Notes: generated by a model not told the origin, from the letters alone. A DNA stretch of 64,000 nucleotides from Arenimonas oryziterrae DSM 21050 = YC6267 (GCF_000420545.1 NZ_ATVD01000002.1:248001-312000); one strand, 5' to 3'; counted from the stretch's first letter, positions 35,801 to 46,654 are shown. Translations and numbers: made by a program.

Positions 35801-37791
35801 TTGCGCTCCTCGCGCACCAGGCTCACGGAAAGATTGCTCGCGGCCTGCAGACGGCCGTCGGCCATGCTGCGGATGATCTCGAAGCCGACCGTGCTGTCGT
35901 ACGGAGCCGATTCCTTGGCGTCGAACAGCGGACGGACGCCGACCAGCACCGGCGCCGGCCAGAACGTGCGCTTGAGGCTGCGGCTGACCGGTCGACCGCC
36001 GGTTTCATACACGCTGCCGGTCACGATCACCGATACGGGCGCCGTGTTCTTGACCTCGTCGGGCAGCTTCAGCGCGTAGCTAAGCTTGCCTTGCGCATCG
36101 AGTGCGGTGTCGATGACGTCCTCGGGTTTCTTCGGCAACGACAGGGTCGGATCGCCGAAGAAATGGTCCGGGTACTTCTCGACCGGATGCTGCTCGGTCA
36201 CCACGCCCATGCGCGCGGTGAAACGGTTCTCCGAGGCCGGCGCGCCGTACAGATACGCGGCGGTCACGTCGAGCTTGAGCGCTTCGCCCGGCTTGATCGT
36301 CGCCTGGGCGGAATTGAGGTCGAGCTTCATGCGCTCGGGCAGGAACTCCTCGATGTGCAGCTTCATGCCCTGCACCACATCGCCCGCGCCCGGCGCGGTA
36401 CGGAATTCGACCTGCCAGTTGCCGGTCGGCGCATCGGGCGGCAAGGCCTGCTGCCATTCGAAATAGCCGGCTTCGCGCGGCGTGAGCTGCGATTCGATGA
36501 ACACCTTGCCATCGGGTTGCTTCAGGCTCAGGAACAGCGGCTGCGCCTTGACCGGCTTGCCGTCGAAATTGCGCATCAGGGCCGAGATGCGCAGGGTTTC
36601 ACCGGGGCGGTACAGGTCGCGACCGGACCAGGCGAAGACATCGAACCAGGCCTGTTCGCGGCCGGACACGTCGAACTCGGAGAGGTCCAGCGCCGGCTGG
36701 TTGAACGCCAGCATTGACACGTCGTTGCCGCGGCGCGCGATCAGCACCTGCTCGGCATTGAGCTTGTAGGCGACGAGCGCGTCGCCGTTGGAGTCGGTCG
36801 TCGCCTTGAGCGTCGTCTCGCCCTTGCGATCGAGCGCGGACAGGGTGACGTCGCCCAGCGCTTCACCGGACTTCAGAGAGGCGGTGTGGACGTAGATGTT
36901 GTCCTTGTAGGCGCGCACGTGCAGGCCGATGTCGCTGACGTAGAAGATCGCCGTCTCATATTCGCTGTCGAACTTCGCGACCGGCTTCATGACGGCGAAA
37001 TACAGGCCGGCGCCCTGCAGCTGGCTGATGTCCTTGAGCGGCAGATAGGTCAGACGGCGTTCGTTCTGCGCGCCACCGAGCACGAAACGATTGAGGTAGA
37101 CCGAATCGGCGTATTCGCGGATCGAGGCACGCGACTCGCTTTCGTAATCGCCCTCGTCGAGCTGCCAGCCGCTGCGACGACCGCCGCGCTGGTATTCGGC
37201 GAAGAACTTGGCGACTTCGCTGTCGCGCACGCGGAAGAATTCGACGTCCACTTCCGGCACGTTCACCGACACCACCGGCAGGCCGCGGCTTTCCTTCGCC
37301 GGCAGCACACTGCCTTGCGAGGCGAAGCCGACAGCGGGCTCCATCGGCCCGGTGAAGATCTTACGTTCGTCGTCCTTGCCCAGGATCTTGCCGTCCGCGG
37401 CGGTGAGGGCGGCGCGGATCAGCACCGAATAGGTTTCGCTCGCTTCGACATAAGGAAAGCGCAGCGTCTTGCCGTCGCTGGAGAGCACCCAGCTGCCCTT
37501 GATCAGTTCGCCCTTCGGCCCCTTGACCACCAGCAGCTGATCGAAATCCTGCGAACTCGCCAGCGCCTGCGAGAACTCAAGCTCGATGGCGGCGTCCCCG
37601 TTCTCTTCGCCGCGTCCCGCGGAGACCAGCCCGAATCCGACGACCTTTTCGCGCAAGTCCACGGCCGCCTGACCGGGCTGCAACTCGGGGACCTGGTTGG
37701 CGTCGCGCTTGCATCCGGTCAGACCGCTGACGACCAAAACGCAGGCAACAAAAAACGCCGCTATGCGACGTTGGGTTCGGGAATGGAACAT
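32869..37791 (-). CDS. yfhM: Bacterial alpha-2-macroglobulin lipoprotein (ECAM/YfhM type)
   Basis: This 1640-residue periplasmic protease trap starts with a lipoprotein signal (FFVACVLVVSGLTGC, Cys27 lipidated). Residues +2/+3 are Lys-Arg, unlike the Asp retention signal I recall for E. coli YfhM, so outer-membrane sorting is possible under the E. coli rule. A series of macroglobulin (MG) domains follows, then the thioester in PYGCAEQTTTR (Cys1165, Gln1168) inside an alpha-toroid, and a C-terminal receptor-like domain. Bait cleavage would expose the thioester and trap the protease covalently. It is upstream of pbpC on the same strand, the classical pairing. Confidence 0.93.
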   Translation of the reverse strand: MFHSRTQRRIAAFFVACVLVVSGLTGCKRDANQVPELQPGQAAVDLREKVVGFGLVSAGRGEENGDAAIELEFSQALASSQDFDQLLVVKGPKGELIKGSWVLSSDGKTLRFPYVEASETYSVLIRAALTAADGKILGKDDERKIFTGPMEPAVGFASQGSVLPAKESRGLPVVSVNVPEVDVEFFRVRDSEVAKFFAEYQRGGRRSGWQLDEGDYESESRASIREYADSVYLNRFVLGGAQNERRLTYLPLKDISQLQGAGLYFAVMKPVAKFDSEYETAIFYVSDIGLHVRAYKDNIYVHTASLKSGEALGDVTLSALDRKGETTLKATTDSNGDALVAYKLNAEQVLIARRGNDVSMLAFNQPALDLSEFDVSGREQAWFDVFAWSGRDLYRPGETLRISALMRNFDGKPVKAQPLFLSLKQPDGKVFIESQLTPREAGYFEWQQALPPDAPTGNWQVEFRTAPGAGDVVQGMKLHIEEFLPERMKLDLNSAQATIKPGEALKLDVTAAYLYGAPASENRFTARMGVVTEQHPVEKYPDHFFGDPTLSLPKKPEDVIDTALDAQGKLSYALKLPDEVKNTAPVSVIVTGSVYETGGRPVSRSLKRTFWPAPVLVGVRPLFDAKESAPYDSTVGFEIIRSMADGRLQAASNLSVSLVREERNYHWTYDSDHWGYDYTSTFKTVETKTVAARAEGAARVDFTVEWGEYRVEVKDPATGLVTRFPFVAGWDWDNQNRGLDARPDKVKLAIDRTGYRAGDKVKVTVTPPHPGPGVLIVESDHLLHTQPIDAKAGATFELTVTKDWERHDVYITALVFRGGSAVEKVTPARAVGVVHVPMVRADRRVAVTVTAPKLSRPEQALPITIKAPQLAGKKAWVTVSAVDIGILNITRFPVPDAASHFFAQRRLGVDAYDIYGRVIESFEGDTASLKFGGDMALQALPQAKRPTAKVQTVDLYAGPVVLNARGEAQVSVNVPDFNGTLRVSALVYSQDQYGQGSTESVLRAPVLAEISAPRALAPGDRSMLTLDVQNFTGRIAEFNVAIDTDGPLDVANGRRKFTLGAEGKNTLTFPLAGGQGFGLGTIKLKVTGGGHTVNRSFEIPVRPAWGGVARSRLQTLTSGQGLTVGTEIADGLMPGTVNARVTVSTLPPIPFAQVLDDILKYPYGCAEQTTTRGYAALLLDAETAARMGFKGLTPDDRRHRLEGAFSRLASMQTSSGHFSLWGGDSEAYPILTPYITEFLLDARDAGFAVPEGMLQKALTRLNEDLLTSSSPFYGYDYRDNLRFAYQAHAGYVLARVNRAPLGTLRALYDNDRAKAKTPLAMMHLGLALTLQGDQARGKKALAEAFKMKDDRPYYYGDYGTSIRDEALIVMLAKRHKLNLPQADARLLSLSRNLSARASERYVWYSTQEQIALARLGKTLANTMDQERVFQGDYSIGSAQTKLTPDRIASQSLSYADLAAGVRYNLQSTGALYATVEVAGIPRTRPAVSDGKIRVLRSYYNTDGTPWKGGTLREGQPLIVELKIESRESVPDALVVDLLPAGLEIENLNLTPAEQWADITVDGVSLDERGSQATIVHEEYRDDRYVAAVKLSYDTAKLFYLVRAVTPGTYVVPPPQVEDMYRPELRAVGRTTVENITVVQP

Positions 37792-37912
37792 GGTGGCACC
37801 TCCGGGGACTGCCCAGACGAACGTGCCGAGTCTTGCAACCCGGCCACGTTTTTAATGGAATTTTAACTGCGGTTATTTTTTCGTTATTTATCAATGACTT
37901 TCTTGAAATCAG

Positions 37913-38710
37913 TTACTTGCCGCTCGCCACGACCGGCAGTTTCGCCGCCTGGGCGGTCGCGGAAGCCACCTTGTCGATCGGTGTCATCTGCATCGCGGTA
38001 TCGGCCACATCCAGGCCCAGACCGCTGCCGCCGTTTCGCGAAGAGCGCATCAAGCGACCAAAATCGATATCGACATAGCCCATCGGATGCCCGTCAGCGG
38101 AAAACGCCATGCCGGGCACGCCATCGACGAGCAACACGGTTTTCGGCGTGCGCGTTTCGCCCATGACGAATCCAGGGCGGAACACCGGTACGCCGCCCCA
38201 CTCGTCCGACGTGCGCAGCAGCGAGAAGAACACCATGCCCGGCTCGGCACGAATGCCGTCGGACAGATTCACGAAGCTCAGCCCCGCCGGCGGCTGCCGC
38301 AGTCGCAGCCAGGCCAGACCGAGCTGGCTGTCGCGCGTGACCAGATCGGCCGGCAACCAGTCGTCGCTGCCGGGCAAACGCACGCGGAAATCGCTGGACT
38401 TGGCGACCGGCGCCGCGCCCTGCCCGCCGCCGCTGGGCATGAACGCACCGAAATCCATGCTGACCGCGCGATCGGGCACGAGCAGCAGGCCGTTCGCGCC
38501 GACCAGCAAGGCCTGCGTGCGATCCTCGATGCGCTCTTCCTTGCCGGAGCTGTTGACCGACATCACGAACTTCACGGTGACCACGGACTGCGCATGGCGC
38601 GCGGTGAGGTCCTTGTAGATCTGCCGGTAGTCCTCGACCTCGGCAGCGGAAACGCGCAGCGGCGAAAGCACGGACAACGCGAGCAACACGAACAGCGAAA
38701 CGGATTTCAT
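37913..38710 (-). CDS. Secreted trypsin-fold protein without catalytic residues (pseudoprotease)
   Basis: This 265-residue protein has a signal peptide (MKSVSLFVLLALSVLSPLRVSA) and a pattern reminiscent of HtrA proteases: HAQSVVTVKFVM, ALLVGANGLLLVPDRAV, RLPGSDDWLPADLVTRDSQLGLAWLRL and VDGVPGMAFSADGHPMGYV. Aligned by eye with its neighbour, the His position falls in VPDRAV (no His), the Asp is replaced by Gly near 131, and the GNSGGP segment reads GVPGMAF (no Ser). It overlaps the protease gene by 4 bp and is made with it. It may regulate, scaffold or protect substrates. The fold assignment is by pattern only. Confidence 0.65.
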   Translation of the reverse strand: MKSVSLFVLLALSVLSPLRVSAAEVEDYRQIYKDLTARHAQSVVTVKFVMSVNSSGKEERIEDRTQALLVGANGLLLVPDRAVSMDFGAFMPSGGGQGAAPVAKSSDFRVRLPGSDDWLPADLVTRDSQLGLAWLRLRQPPAGLSFVNLSDGIRAEPGMVFFSLLRTSDEWGGVPVFRPGFVMGETRTPKTVLLVDGVPGMAFSADGHPMGYVDIDFGRLMRSSRNGGSGLGLDVADTAMQMTPIDKVASATAQAAKLPVVASGK

Positions 38711-40785
38711 CGGGACTCCGGAGCGTCGGCCTTGAGCCAGTAGCGTTCGAGATAGAGGATGCGCGTCTGGCTGCCGCGAATCACCTGCAAGGGAATGAGA
38801 CCGCCGTCGACGGCCGCGAGCGAATGATCGAGTGCTTTCGACAGTTCATCGGGCGTGCTGACCAGACGGTCGCCGAGCTGGATGATGACATCGCCGCGCT
38901 TGAGATGCGCCAGACCCGCGGCGCCACCGCTTTCGACGCCATCGATGATCACGCCACTGCGATCCATCGGCAGCTTGAGCGCGACGCGATCGTAGAAACC
39001 CAGTTCGCGCAGCTGCGCGCGCAAGCCGGCAACCGCGAGCGTGCGCAGGCCGGAGGTATCGACCGGCGACGGCAACAACCCGACGTCGAATTCGATCGTC
39101 TTGCCGTCGCGCAGCGCCGAGAAACGCGAGCGACTGTCGAGCGACAGATCGTGCACGCGCTGGTCGAAGCCTTCCGACGAAGTTTCGTTGTTGGGCTTGA
39201 GCGGCTCGCCGTCGACCGACACCAGCAGGTCGCCGACTTTCGCGCCGGCCTTCGCCAGCGGACTGCCCGGATACAAGCGGGAAATGCGGTAGCCCGGCCC
39301 GGGCAGGCCGATTTCGCGCGCCAGGGAGGTGGTGAACGGCTGCACTTCCACGCCGACCCAGGCTTTCGGCAACTCGGGCAATGGCGTGCGCGCCTGGTCG
39401 CCGAACACGGGCGTGAGCAGACTCAGACGCTGCGCGCCGTCACGCTCGCTTTGCACGATGAGCGGTTTGACTTCGGCGCCGGGGCGCAGCGCGCTGGAGA
39501 GATCGGCCAGCGAATTGACCGGTTTGCCATCGATGCGCCGGATCACGTCGCCAGCCGCCAATTCCGGGCGCGCCACGGCGGCCGGTCCGCCTGGACGCAC
39601 GCCGGTGACGAGCAGGCCGGCAGCATCGTCGAGATTACGTCGGCGGCCCATCGCTGCCGTGAGTTCGGACGCGGAAATGCCCAACGGCGGCACCGCGTTT
39701 TCGTCGCCGCGTTCGCGCGTCTGCGCGGTGGCCTTGAGTTCGATGTCGCGGCGCTTGCCGTCGCGTTCGACTTCGATGCGCACGGCCGAATTCACCGGCA
39801 GTTCGGCGATGTGCTTTTGCAGGGCCGGCAAGTCGATCGGCTGCGGTGCGTCGATCGCTTCGCCGTTGAGCTTGAGAATGCGGTCGCCGGCACGAAGGCC
39901 GGCTTTCTCCGGCGGCGAATCGCGTTCGACCGCATTGACCAGCACGCCATGGCTGAAGCCGGTGCCCTTGAGCGAACGCAGGCGAAACCCGAGCGAAACG
40001 CGGCTGACGCTGCCTTTGTCGATGAGCGCGCGAACCACACTGCCCGCCTCCGGACCAGGAATCGCGAACGCGAGGTCGCCGCCGACGATCATGCCGCGCG
40101 TATTGACGCCGACTATGCGGCCGCTCAGATCCACCAGCGGGCCGCCGGAATTGCCCGGCGCGATCGCCGCGTCGTGCTGGATCCAGGCGTAATAGCGACC
40201 GGTCGGCTCGTCTTCACCCAGGCTGTCTTCGTACTCGGCCTCATCGTCGAACAGGGAAACCAGCAGGCGGCGCGGATTGTTGACGACGCCGGCACTCATC
40301 GAATTGGACAGGCCCCAGGGCGCGCCCATCGCCAGCACGGTATCGCCGGGCTTGATGTCGAGCGAGGTCGCGAATTCGGCGTAGGCGAAGGTCTCCGGAC
40401 GCGGCGACTGCACCTGCAACACGGCCAGATCCGACAATGTGTCGGTGCCGACGAGTTTCGCCGGCAGCTCGCGACCGTCGGCGAACACGACGCGGAAGGA
40501 TTTGCCGTTCTGGGTGACGTGCGCATTGGTAGCGATGTGGCCCTGCGCACTGACCACGGTGCCGCTGCCGCTGGACACGCTCAGCGAGGGTTCGCCCTGG
40601 CGATAGTCCTGACGCACCGTGAGGATGCTCACGACGACGGGCAGCACCTTGTCGCGCGCAGCGGAAATGCGGTTGCTGTCGGCCGTCGCGGGCAGCGACT
40701 GGTCGGCATGGGAAAGGGTCGGGGCGAGAAACAGCAGCCCCAGCAAGATCATCGCCGGGCGCAGGAAGAATCGGATGTCGTGCAT
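38707..40785 (-). CDS. HtrA/Deg-like serine protease with four PDZ-like domains
   Basis: This 692-residue exported protease has a signal peptide (MILLGLLFLAPTLSHA) and an intact triad: His89 (IATNAHV), Asp119 (SDLAVLQV) and Ser213 (APGNSGGP). PDZ-like domains follow at about 265-355, 367-455, 474-572 and 583-680, each with a recognisable AGLRAGD, LAAGDVI, AKVGDLL or LKRGDVI element. DegP has two PDZ domains, so this is an expanded member. The acidic insertion DDEAEYEDSLGEDEPTG (about 180-196) resembles a regulatory loop. It heads the same-strand run pseudoprotease-macroglobulin-pbpC. Confidence 0.88.
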   Translation of the reverse strand: MHDIRFFLRPAMILLGLLFLAPTLSHADQSLPATADSNRISAARDKVLPVVVSILTVRQDYRQGEPSLSVSSGSGTVVSAQGHIATNAHVTQNGKSFRVVFADGRELPAKLVGTDTLSDLAVLQVQSPRPETFAYAEFATSLDIKPGDTVLAMGAPWGLSNSMSAGVVNNPRRLLVSLFDDEAEYEDSLGEDEPTGRYYAWIQHDAAIAPGNSGGPLVDLSGRIVGVNTRGMIVGGDLAFAIPGPEAGSVVRALIDKGSVSRVSLGFRLRSLKGTGFSHGVLVNAVERDSPPEKAGLRAGDRILKLNGEAIDAPQPIDLPALQKHIAELPVNSAVRIEVERDGKRRDIELKATAQTRERGDENAVPPLGISASELTAAMGRRRNLDDAAGLLVTGVRPGGPAAVARPELAAGDVIRRIDGKPVNSLADLSSALRPGAEVKPLIVQSERDGAQRLSLLTPVFGDQARTPLPELPKAWVGVEVQPFTTSLAREIGLPGPGYRISRLYPGSPLAKAGAKVGDLLVSVDGEPLKPNNETSSEGFDQRVHDLSLDSRSRFSALRDGKTIEFDVGLLPSPVDTSGLRTLAVAGLRAQLRELGFYDRVALKLPMDRSGVIIDGVESGGAAGLAHLKRGDVIIQLGDRLVSTPDELSKALDHSLAAVDGGLIPLQVIRGSQTRILYLERYWLKADAPESR

Positions 40786-40936
40786 GGGAACCCCGGGAGA
40801 CTTGCCGCAAGCTTAGGCGCAAGCCGCGTGAAAAATCCATGCGCCTTGCGGGCAGTTACCGGGAAGCAGGTGGTCCAACCGCGACCGCGATCGCGCCGGG
40901 CGGGCGCGATTGCGGGTCACGAACGGGAGGCGCAGG

Positions 40937-43543
<2,607 letters not shown>

Positions 43544-43738
43544 TCGACCTTCCGTATTCGACGATTTCCAGGCCCGTTCCGGGGTTCGGAACGGGGTACT
43601 TCATGCGACAGGAAATCATAGCAGAATCCGGCCTCGGGAAGGGTCGGATTGGCCCGAAAAATCAGGGCTTTAGGCGCTTGACATGGGCATCGGAAACCCG
43701 GTCTTTTCCGGGTCGGAAAAACAGGAGCGCCGGCGTGC
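43544..43738. other. 195-bp gap between gyrA and mtnA
   Basis: The gap holds the gyrA promoter, a hairpin of CCCGTTCCG/CGGAACGGG type at 43572-43594 in the gyrA leader, and two overlapping small stems near 43696-43720 (ACCCGG/CCGGGT and TTTTCCG/CGGAAAA) that could end mtnA transcripts but lack a T-run. No open frame here looks real. Confidence 0.5.
43615..43623 (-). promoter_or_regulatory. Extended -10 promoter of gyrA
   Basis: TGCTATGAT on the minus strand fits the extended -10 pattern (TGnTATGAT), 72 bp before the gyrA ATG. The -35 region is poor, which is compatible with extended -10 promoters and with supercoiling-sensitive gyr promoters known in other bacteria. Confidence 0.6.
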
Positions 43739-44788
43739 TCAGCCGGTGCCGAAAACGGCGGCCATCCGGGCCGCGTCCGGGGCCAGGATCACGCCCCGCT
43801 CGGTGACGATGGCATCGATCAGGCCGGCCGGCGTCACGTCGAAAACCGGATTGAACGCGGTGATGCCTTCGGCGACCGTGCGCGTTCCGGCAACGGCCAG
43901 CAGCTCGGCGCCGTCGCGCTCCTCGATGTGGATGTCCGCGCCGGTCGCGGTGGCCATGTCGACCGTGGACGAGGGCGCGACCACCATGACCTTGACGCCA
44001 TGGTGGCGTGCGGCGATGGCGTGATGGTAGGTACCGATCTTGTTGGCGGTATCGCCATTGGCGCAGATGCGATCGGCGCCGACGACGAGCCACTGCACAG
44101 CGCCGGTTTTCATGAGATGGGCGCCGGCGGCGTCGGCGATCAGGGTCGCAGGAATCCCGTCCTGCAGCAGCTCCCAGACGGTCAGGCGCGCCCCTTGCAG
44201 CCAGGGACGGGTCTCGCTCGCGTAGACCCGGTCGATGCGTTCAAGTGCCACCCCGGCGCGGATCACGCCCAGTGCCGTGCCGAATCCCGCCGTCGCCAGC
44301 GAACCGGTATTGCAATGGGTCAGCACGCCGGAACCTGGCGCGATCAGTTCGGCGCCGAGGCGACCCATGTGCCGATTCGCGGCGAGGTCTTCGCGCTCGA
44401 TCGCCAGCGCCTCGCGCTCGATCACCTCCCGCCAGTCGCCGCCGGCGGCAGCGAGCGCCGCACGCATGCGCGCGATCGCCCACATCAGGTTGACGGCGGT
44501 CGGACGCGAGGCGTTGAGTTCGGCGATCGCCGGATCCATCGCCACCAGTGCCTGCGCCCCGTTGGCGGCCGCGATGCCCTCGCCAGCCAGGACCACGCCG
44601 AACGCGGCGGAAATGCCGATCGCCGGTGCGCCGCGAACCACCAGATCGCGGATCGCCTGCGCGACCGCATGGCTGTCGGCGCAGTCGAGATATTCGACGA
44701 CGAACGGCAGCTTGCGCTGATCGAGCAAGGACAGGCGTCGGTCCTGCCAGCGGATCGGACGAATGCGGTCGTAACGGTCGAAGTCCAT
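43739..44788 (-). CDS. mtnA: S-methyl-5-thioribose-1-phosphate isomerase
   Basis: MtnA converts methylthioribose-1-phosphate to methylthioribulose-1-phosphate in methionine salvage. The 349 residues match the bacterial length. The catalytic pair is present: Cys159 in [13 protein letters not shown] and Asp239 in [18 protein letters not shown], plus the phosphate-binding [13 protein letters not shown]. It lies upstream of gyrA on the same strand, but the 195-bp gap and gyrA's own promoter suggest separate control. Other mtn genes are not in the window. Confidence 0.95.
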   Translation of the reverse strand: MDFDRYDRIRPIRWQDRRLSLLDQRKLPFVVEYLDCADSHAVAQAIRDLVVRGAPAIGISAAFGVVLAGEGIAAANGAQALVAMDPAIAELNASRPTAVNLMWAIARMRAALAAAGGDWREVIEREALAIEREDLAANRHMGRLGAELIAPGSGVLTHCNTGSLATAGFGTALGVIRAGVALERIDRVYASETRPWLQGARLTVWELLQDGIPATLIADAAGAHLMKTGAVQWLVVGADRICANGDTANKIGTYHHAIAARHHGVKVMVVAPSSTVDMATATGADIHIEERDGAELLAVAGTRTVAEGITAFNPVFDVTPAGLIDAIVTERGVILAPDAARMAAVFGTG

Positions 44789-44844
44789 GCGGGTTCCTTG
44801 TCTGCTGCCTCCAGTTTATCAAGCACGCGGGTTATGCTCGGCTC

Positions 44845-45528
44845 ATGGCCACACGAAAAGCCGCAAGCCCGCGCCGAGCGCGCGTCAAAGCCGATCTGCC
44901 GGACACCGGTATCGAAACCGCGCTGCACACCGCCTGCGTCAAGGCCGGTGCGGCGGCGGCGCTGCAGGTCTCGCTCGAGCGCCTGCCCCTGCTCAAGCCC
45001 TTCCTGCCCCGCCCGGTCACCAATGCCGCCCGCGGCGATGCACCCGAACGCCTGCAACGCCTGCTGATCAAGGAAATCTACAGCCGCTATCGCCTCAAGC
45101 CGGCCGGCTGGGAGATCGAGGGCATCCTGGCCGTCGCGCAGACGCAAAGCGTGCTGACGCCGCTGGCGACGCAGGAAGGTCTGCGTTCGGTGCTGCGGAC
45201 CTGGCTGCCCGACCGTCTGAGCAGTCCGCTGGTGCGCTATACGCCGCTGGAACCACTGGTCACCGCCACGGCCAAGGCGGTCGCGGCGACCTGGGCAGCG
45301 GGACGCTACGCCGACAGCGTCTGTCGTCTGCGCAAGGCCGGCGCCGACTGGCTGCCGGCACCGCTGGCCGAGGCCCTGAGCCTGGCGCCGGCAAAACTTC
45401 GCCGCTGGAGCGCCGAGGCCCTCGCGCTCGCCCTGCCCCCGCTGCGTTTCGCGACCGCCTGGAGTCCGGTGGCAGTGGCGAAAACCACGACCGTGCGCAA
45501 AGCCCGCGCCAAGCGCAGCGCAAAATGA
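44845..45528 (+). CDS. Basic conserved-looking protein of unknown function
   Basis: This 227-residue soluble protein diverges from mtnA with 56 bp between the starts. It is strongly basic at both ends (ATRKAASPRRARVK and TTTVRKARAKRSAK) and mostly helical, with a tidy core (ERLQRLLIKEIYSRYRLKPAGWEIEGILAVAQTQSVL, AEALSLAPAKLRRWSAEALALALPPLRF). There is no signal peptide, membrane segment or enzyme motif. Basic tails suggest nucleic-acid binding. I do not recognise a family. Codon use matches its neighbours. Confidence 0.7.
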   Translation: MATRKAASPRRARVKADLPDTGIETALHTACVKAGAAAALQVSLERLPLLKPFLPRPVTNAARGDAPERLQRLLIKEIYSRYRLKPAGWEIEGILAVAQTQSVLTPLATQEGLRSVLRTWLPDRLSSPLVRYTPLEPLVTATAKAVAATWAAGRYADSVCRLRKAGADWLPAPLAEALSLAPAKLRRWSAEALALALPPLRFATAWSPVAVAKTTTVRKARAKRSAK

Positions 45529-45562
45529 AAAATCCGCCGGCGCAGCACGCCGACGGATTTTC
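45528..45562. terminator. Bidirectional terminator between the basic protein gene and the DUF3011 gene
   Basis: AAAATCCG and CGGATTTT arms enclose CGGCG/CGCCG inner arms with one mismatched pair between, and the loop is CAGCA. T residues follow on both strands (TTTT plus, TTTTT minus). It abuts the stop of the basic protein gene. Confidence 0.75.
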
Positions 45563-45585
45563 CTGAGCGACGGATTGCCGGCAAA

Positions 45586-46464
45586 TCAGTACACGACGAA
45601 TTCCGCGCGGCAGCCGCGATCCACCCAGACGCCGTCGTTGCGATAGCCCCAGCTCTCGTTGACCGTGCAGGCACCGCGGCTCAGTTGCCGGGAAATCTGC
45701 GCCTGCCGCAGATAGCCGCCGGCGCGACAAAAGACATAGCGACCATCGCGCGACTCACAGGTCAGGCGGCGGGCATTGCCATAGCCGTTTCCATAGCCGT
45801 TACCGCCGTAGCCACCGTTGTTGCCATAGCCATTGCCGTAACCGTTTCCATAACCGCTATAGCCCGAACGGCTGCCAATCACGAACTCGGCGCGACAGCC
45901 TTGCGAAACCCAGATGCCGCGACGATCCCAACCCCAGGTACGGCCCTCAAGGCATTGGCCGCGCGAGAGCTGGTTGGCCAATCGCACGCCGTAACGCGTG
46001 TCGACATCGCAGTAGACGGTGCGTGCATTCGACGACTCGCAGCGCACCACCTGACCGCGATTGCGGCCATTGCCGTAGCCGTTGCCGTAGCCGTTGCCGT
46101 AGCCGTTGTCGTTGTCGTTCCAGCCGCGATCGTCGTCGCCGCGACCATAGCCGTAGCCGTAGCGGCTACTCAATTCGAACTCCGCCCGGCAGCCGCCGCT
46201 GACCCAGAGACCGCGACCATCCCAGCCCCAGGTCTGTCCCTGGATGCAGGCGGCGCGCGAGGTCTGGCGCAGAAACCGTACGTCGTAGCCGTTGTCGACA
46301 CGGCAGTAGACCGTGCGCTGATCCTGCGACTCGCAGCGCAGGGTCTGTGTCCCACGGTCCGCGCGGGAATACTGGTCGTCGTGACGCGAATTCCAGTCGT
46401 CGGCCGAGGCGGTTTGCGCGAGGCCGAGCACGAGCAGGACTAGCAGGGAAAGCGGGGTGTTCAT
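45586..46464 (-). CDS. Secreted DUF3011 protein with three repeats and YGN-rich linkers
   Basis: This 292-residue protein starts at ATG 46464 with a signal peptide (LSLLVLLVLGLAQTASA). Three similar modules follow, each of the form LRCESQDQRTVYC...GQTWGWDGRGLWVSGGCRAEFEL, with three conserved cysteines and a WGWD-type core; the last ends the protein (CRAEFVVY). Linkers are low-complexity YGNGYGN repeats. DUF3011 proteins are common in xanthomonads and have no known function; the module may be a lectin- or carbohydrate-binding-like disulfide fold. Longer upstream in-frame starts are unlikely, because the signal peptide begins exactly here. Confidence 0.85.
   Translation of the reverse strand: MNTPLSLLVLLVLGLAQTASADDWNSRHDDQYSRADRGTQTLRCESQDQRTVYCRVDNGYDVRFLRQTSRAACIQGQTWGWDGRGLWVSGGCRAEFELSSRYGYGYGRGDDDRGWNDNDNGYGNGYGNGYGNGRNRGQVVRCESSNARTVYCDVDTRYGVRLANQLSRGQCLEGRTWGWDRRGIWVSQGCRAEFVIGSRSGYSGYGNGYGNGYGNNGGYGGNGYGNGYGNARRLTCESRDGRYVFCRAGGYLRQAQISRQLSRGACTVNESWGYRNDGVWVDRGCRAEFVVY
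46071..46112. repeat. 12-bp tandem repeat inside the DUF3011 gene
   Basis: The unit CCGTAGCCGTTG is repeated in tandem (encoding NGYGNGYGN on the minus strand), with similar runs near 45780-45860. In-frame copy-number change would alter only linker length. Confidence 0.7.
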
Positions 46465-46654
46465 GGTGGCTCCAGGCTGGCTCCGAGGTGGACCAGGCTC
46501 GGTTCGAAACATAGGCACGTCTTTGTGAACCGTCATCCAACCTTCACGGCGAACCCGCGTGAGGCTTAGCGCCGATTCACTTTTCCAGGACGCACATCCC
46601 GGCTTGTGACGGACATCATTGTCAGCAGCGGCCCTAGCCCCTAAGGTTGGCGCC

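Noticed and set aside
32638-36717. A 1359-codon frame on the plus strand opposite pbpC and the macroglobulin gene
   Set aside because: It spans two real minus-strand genes and their gap, has no domains and no ribosome site.
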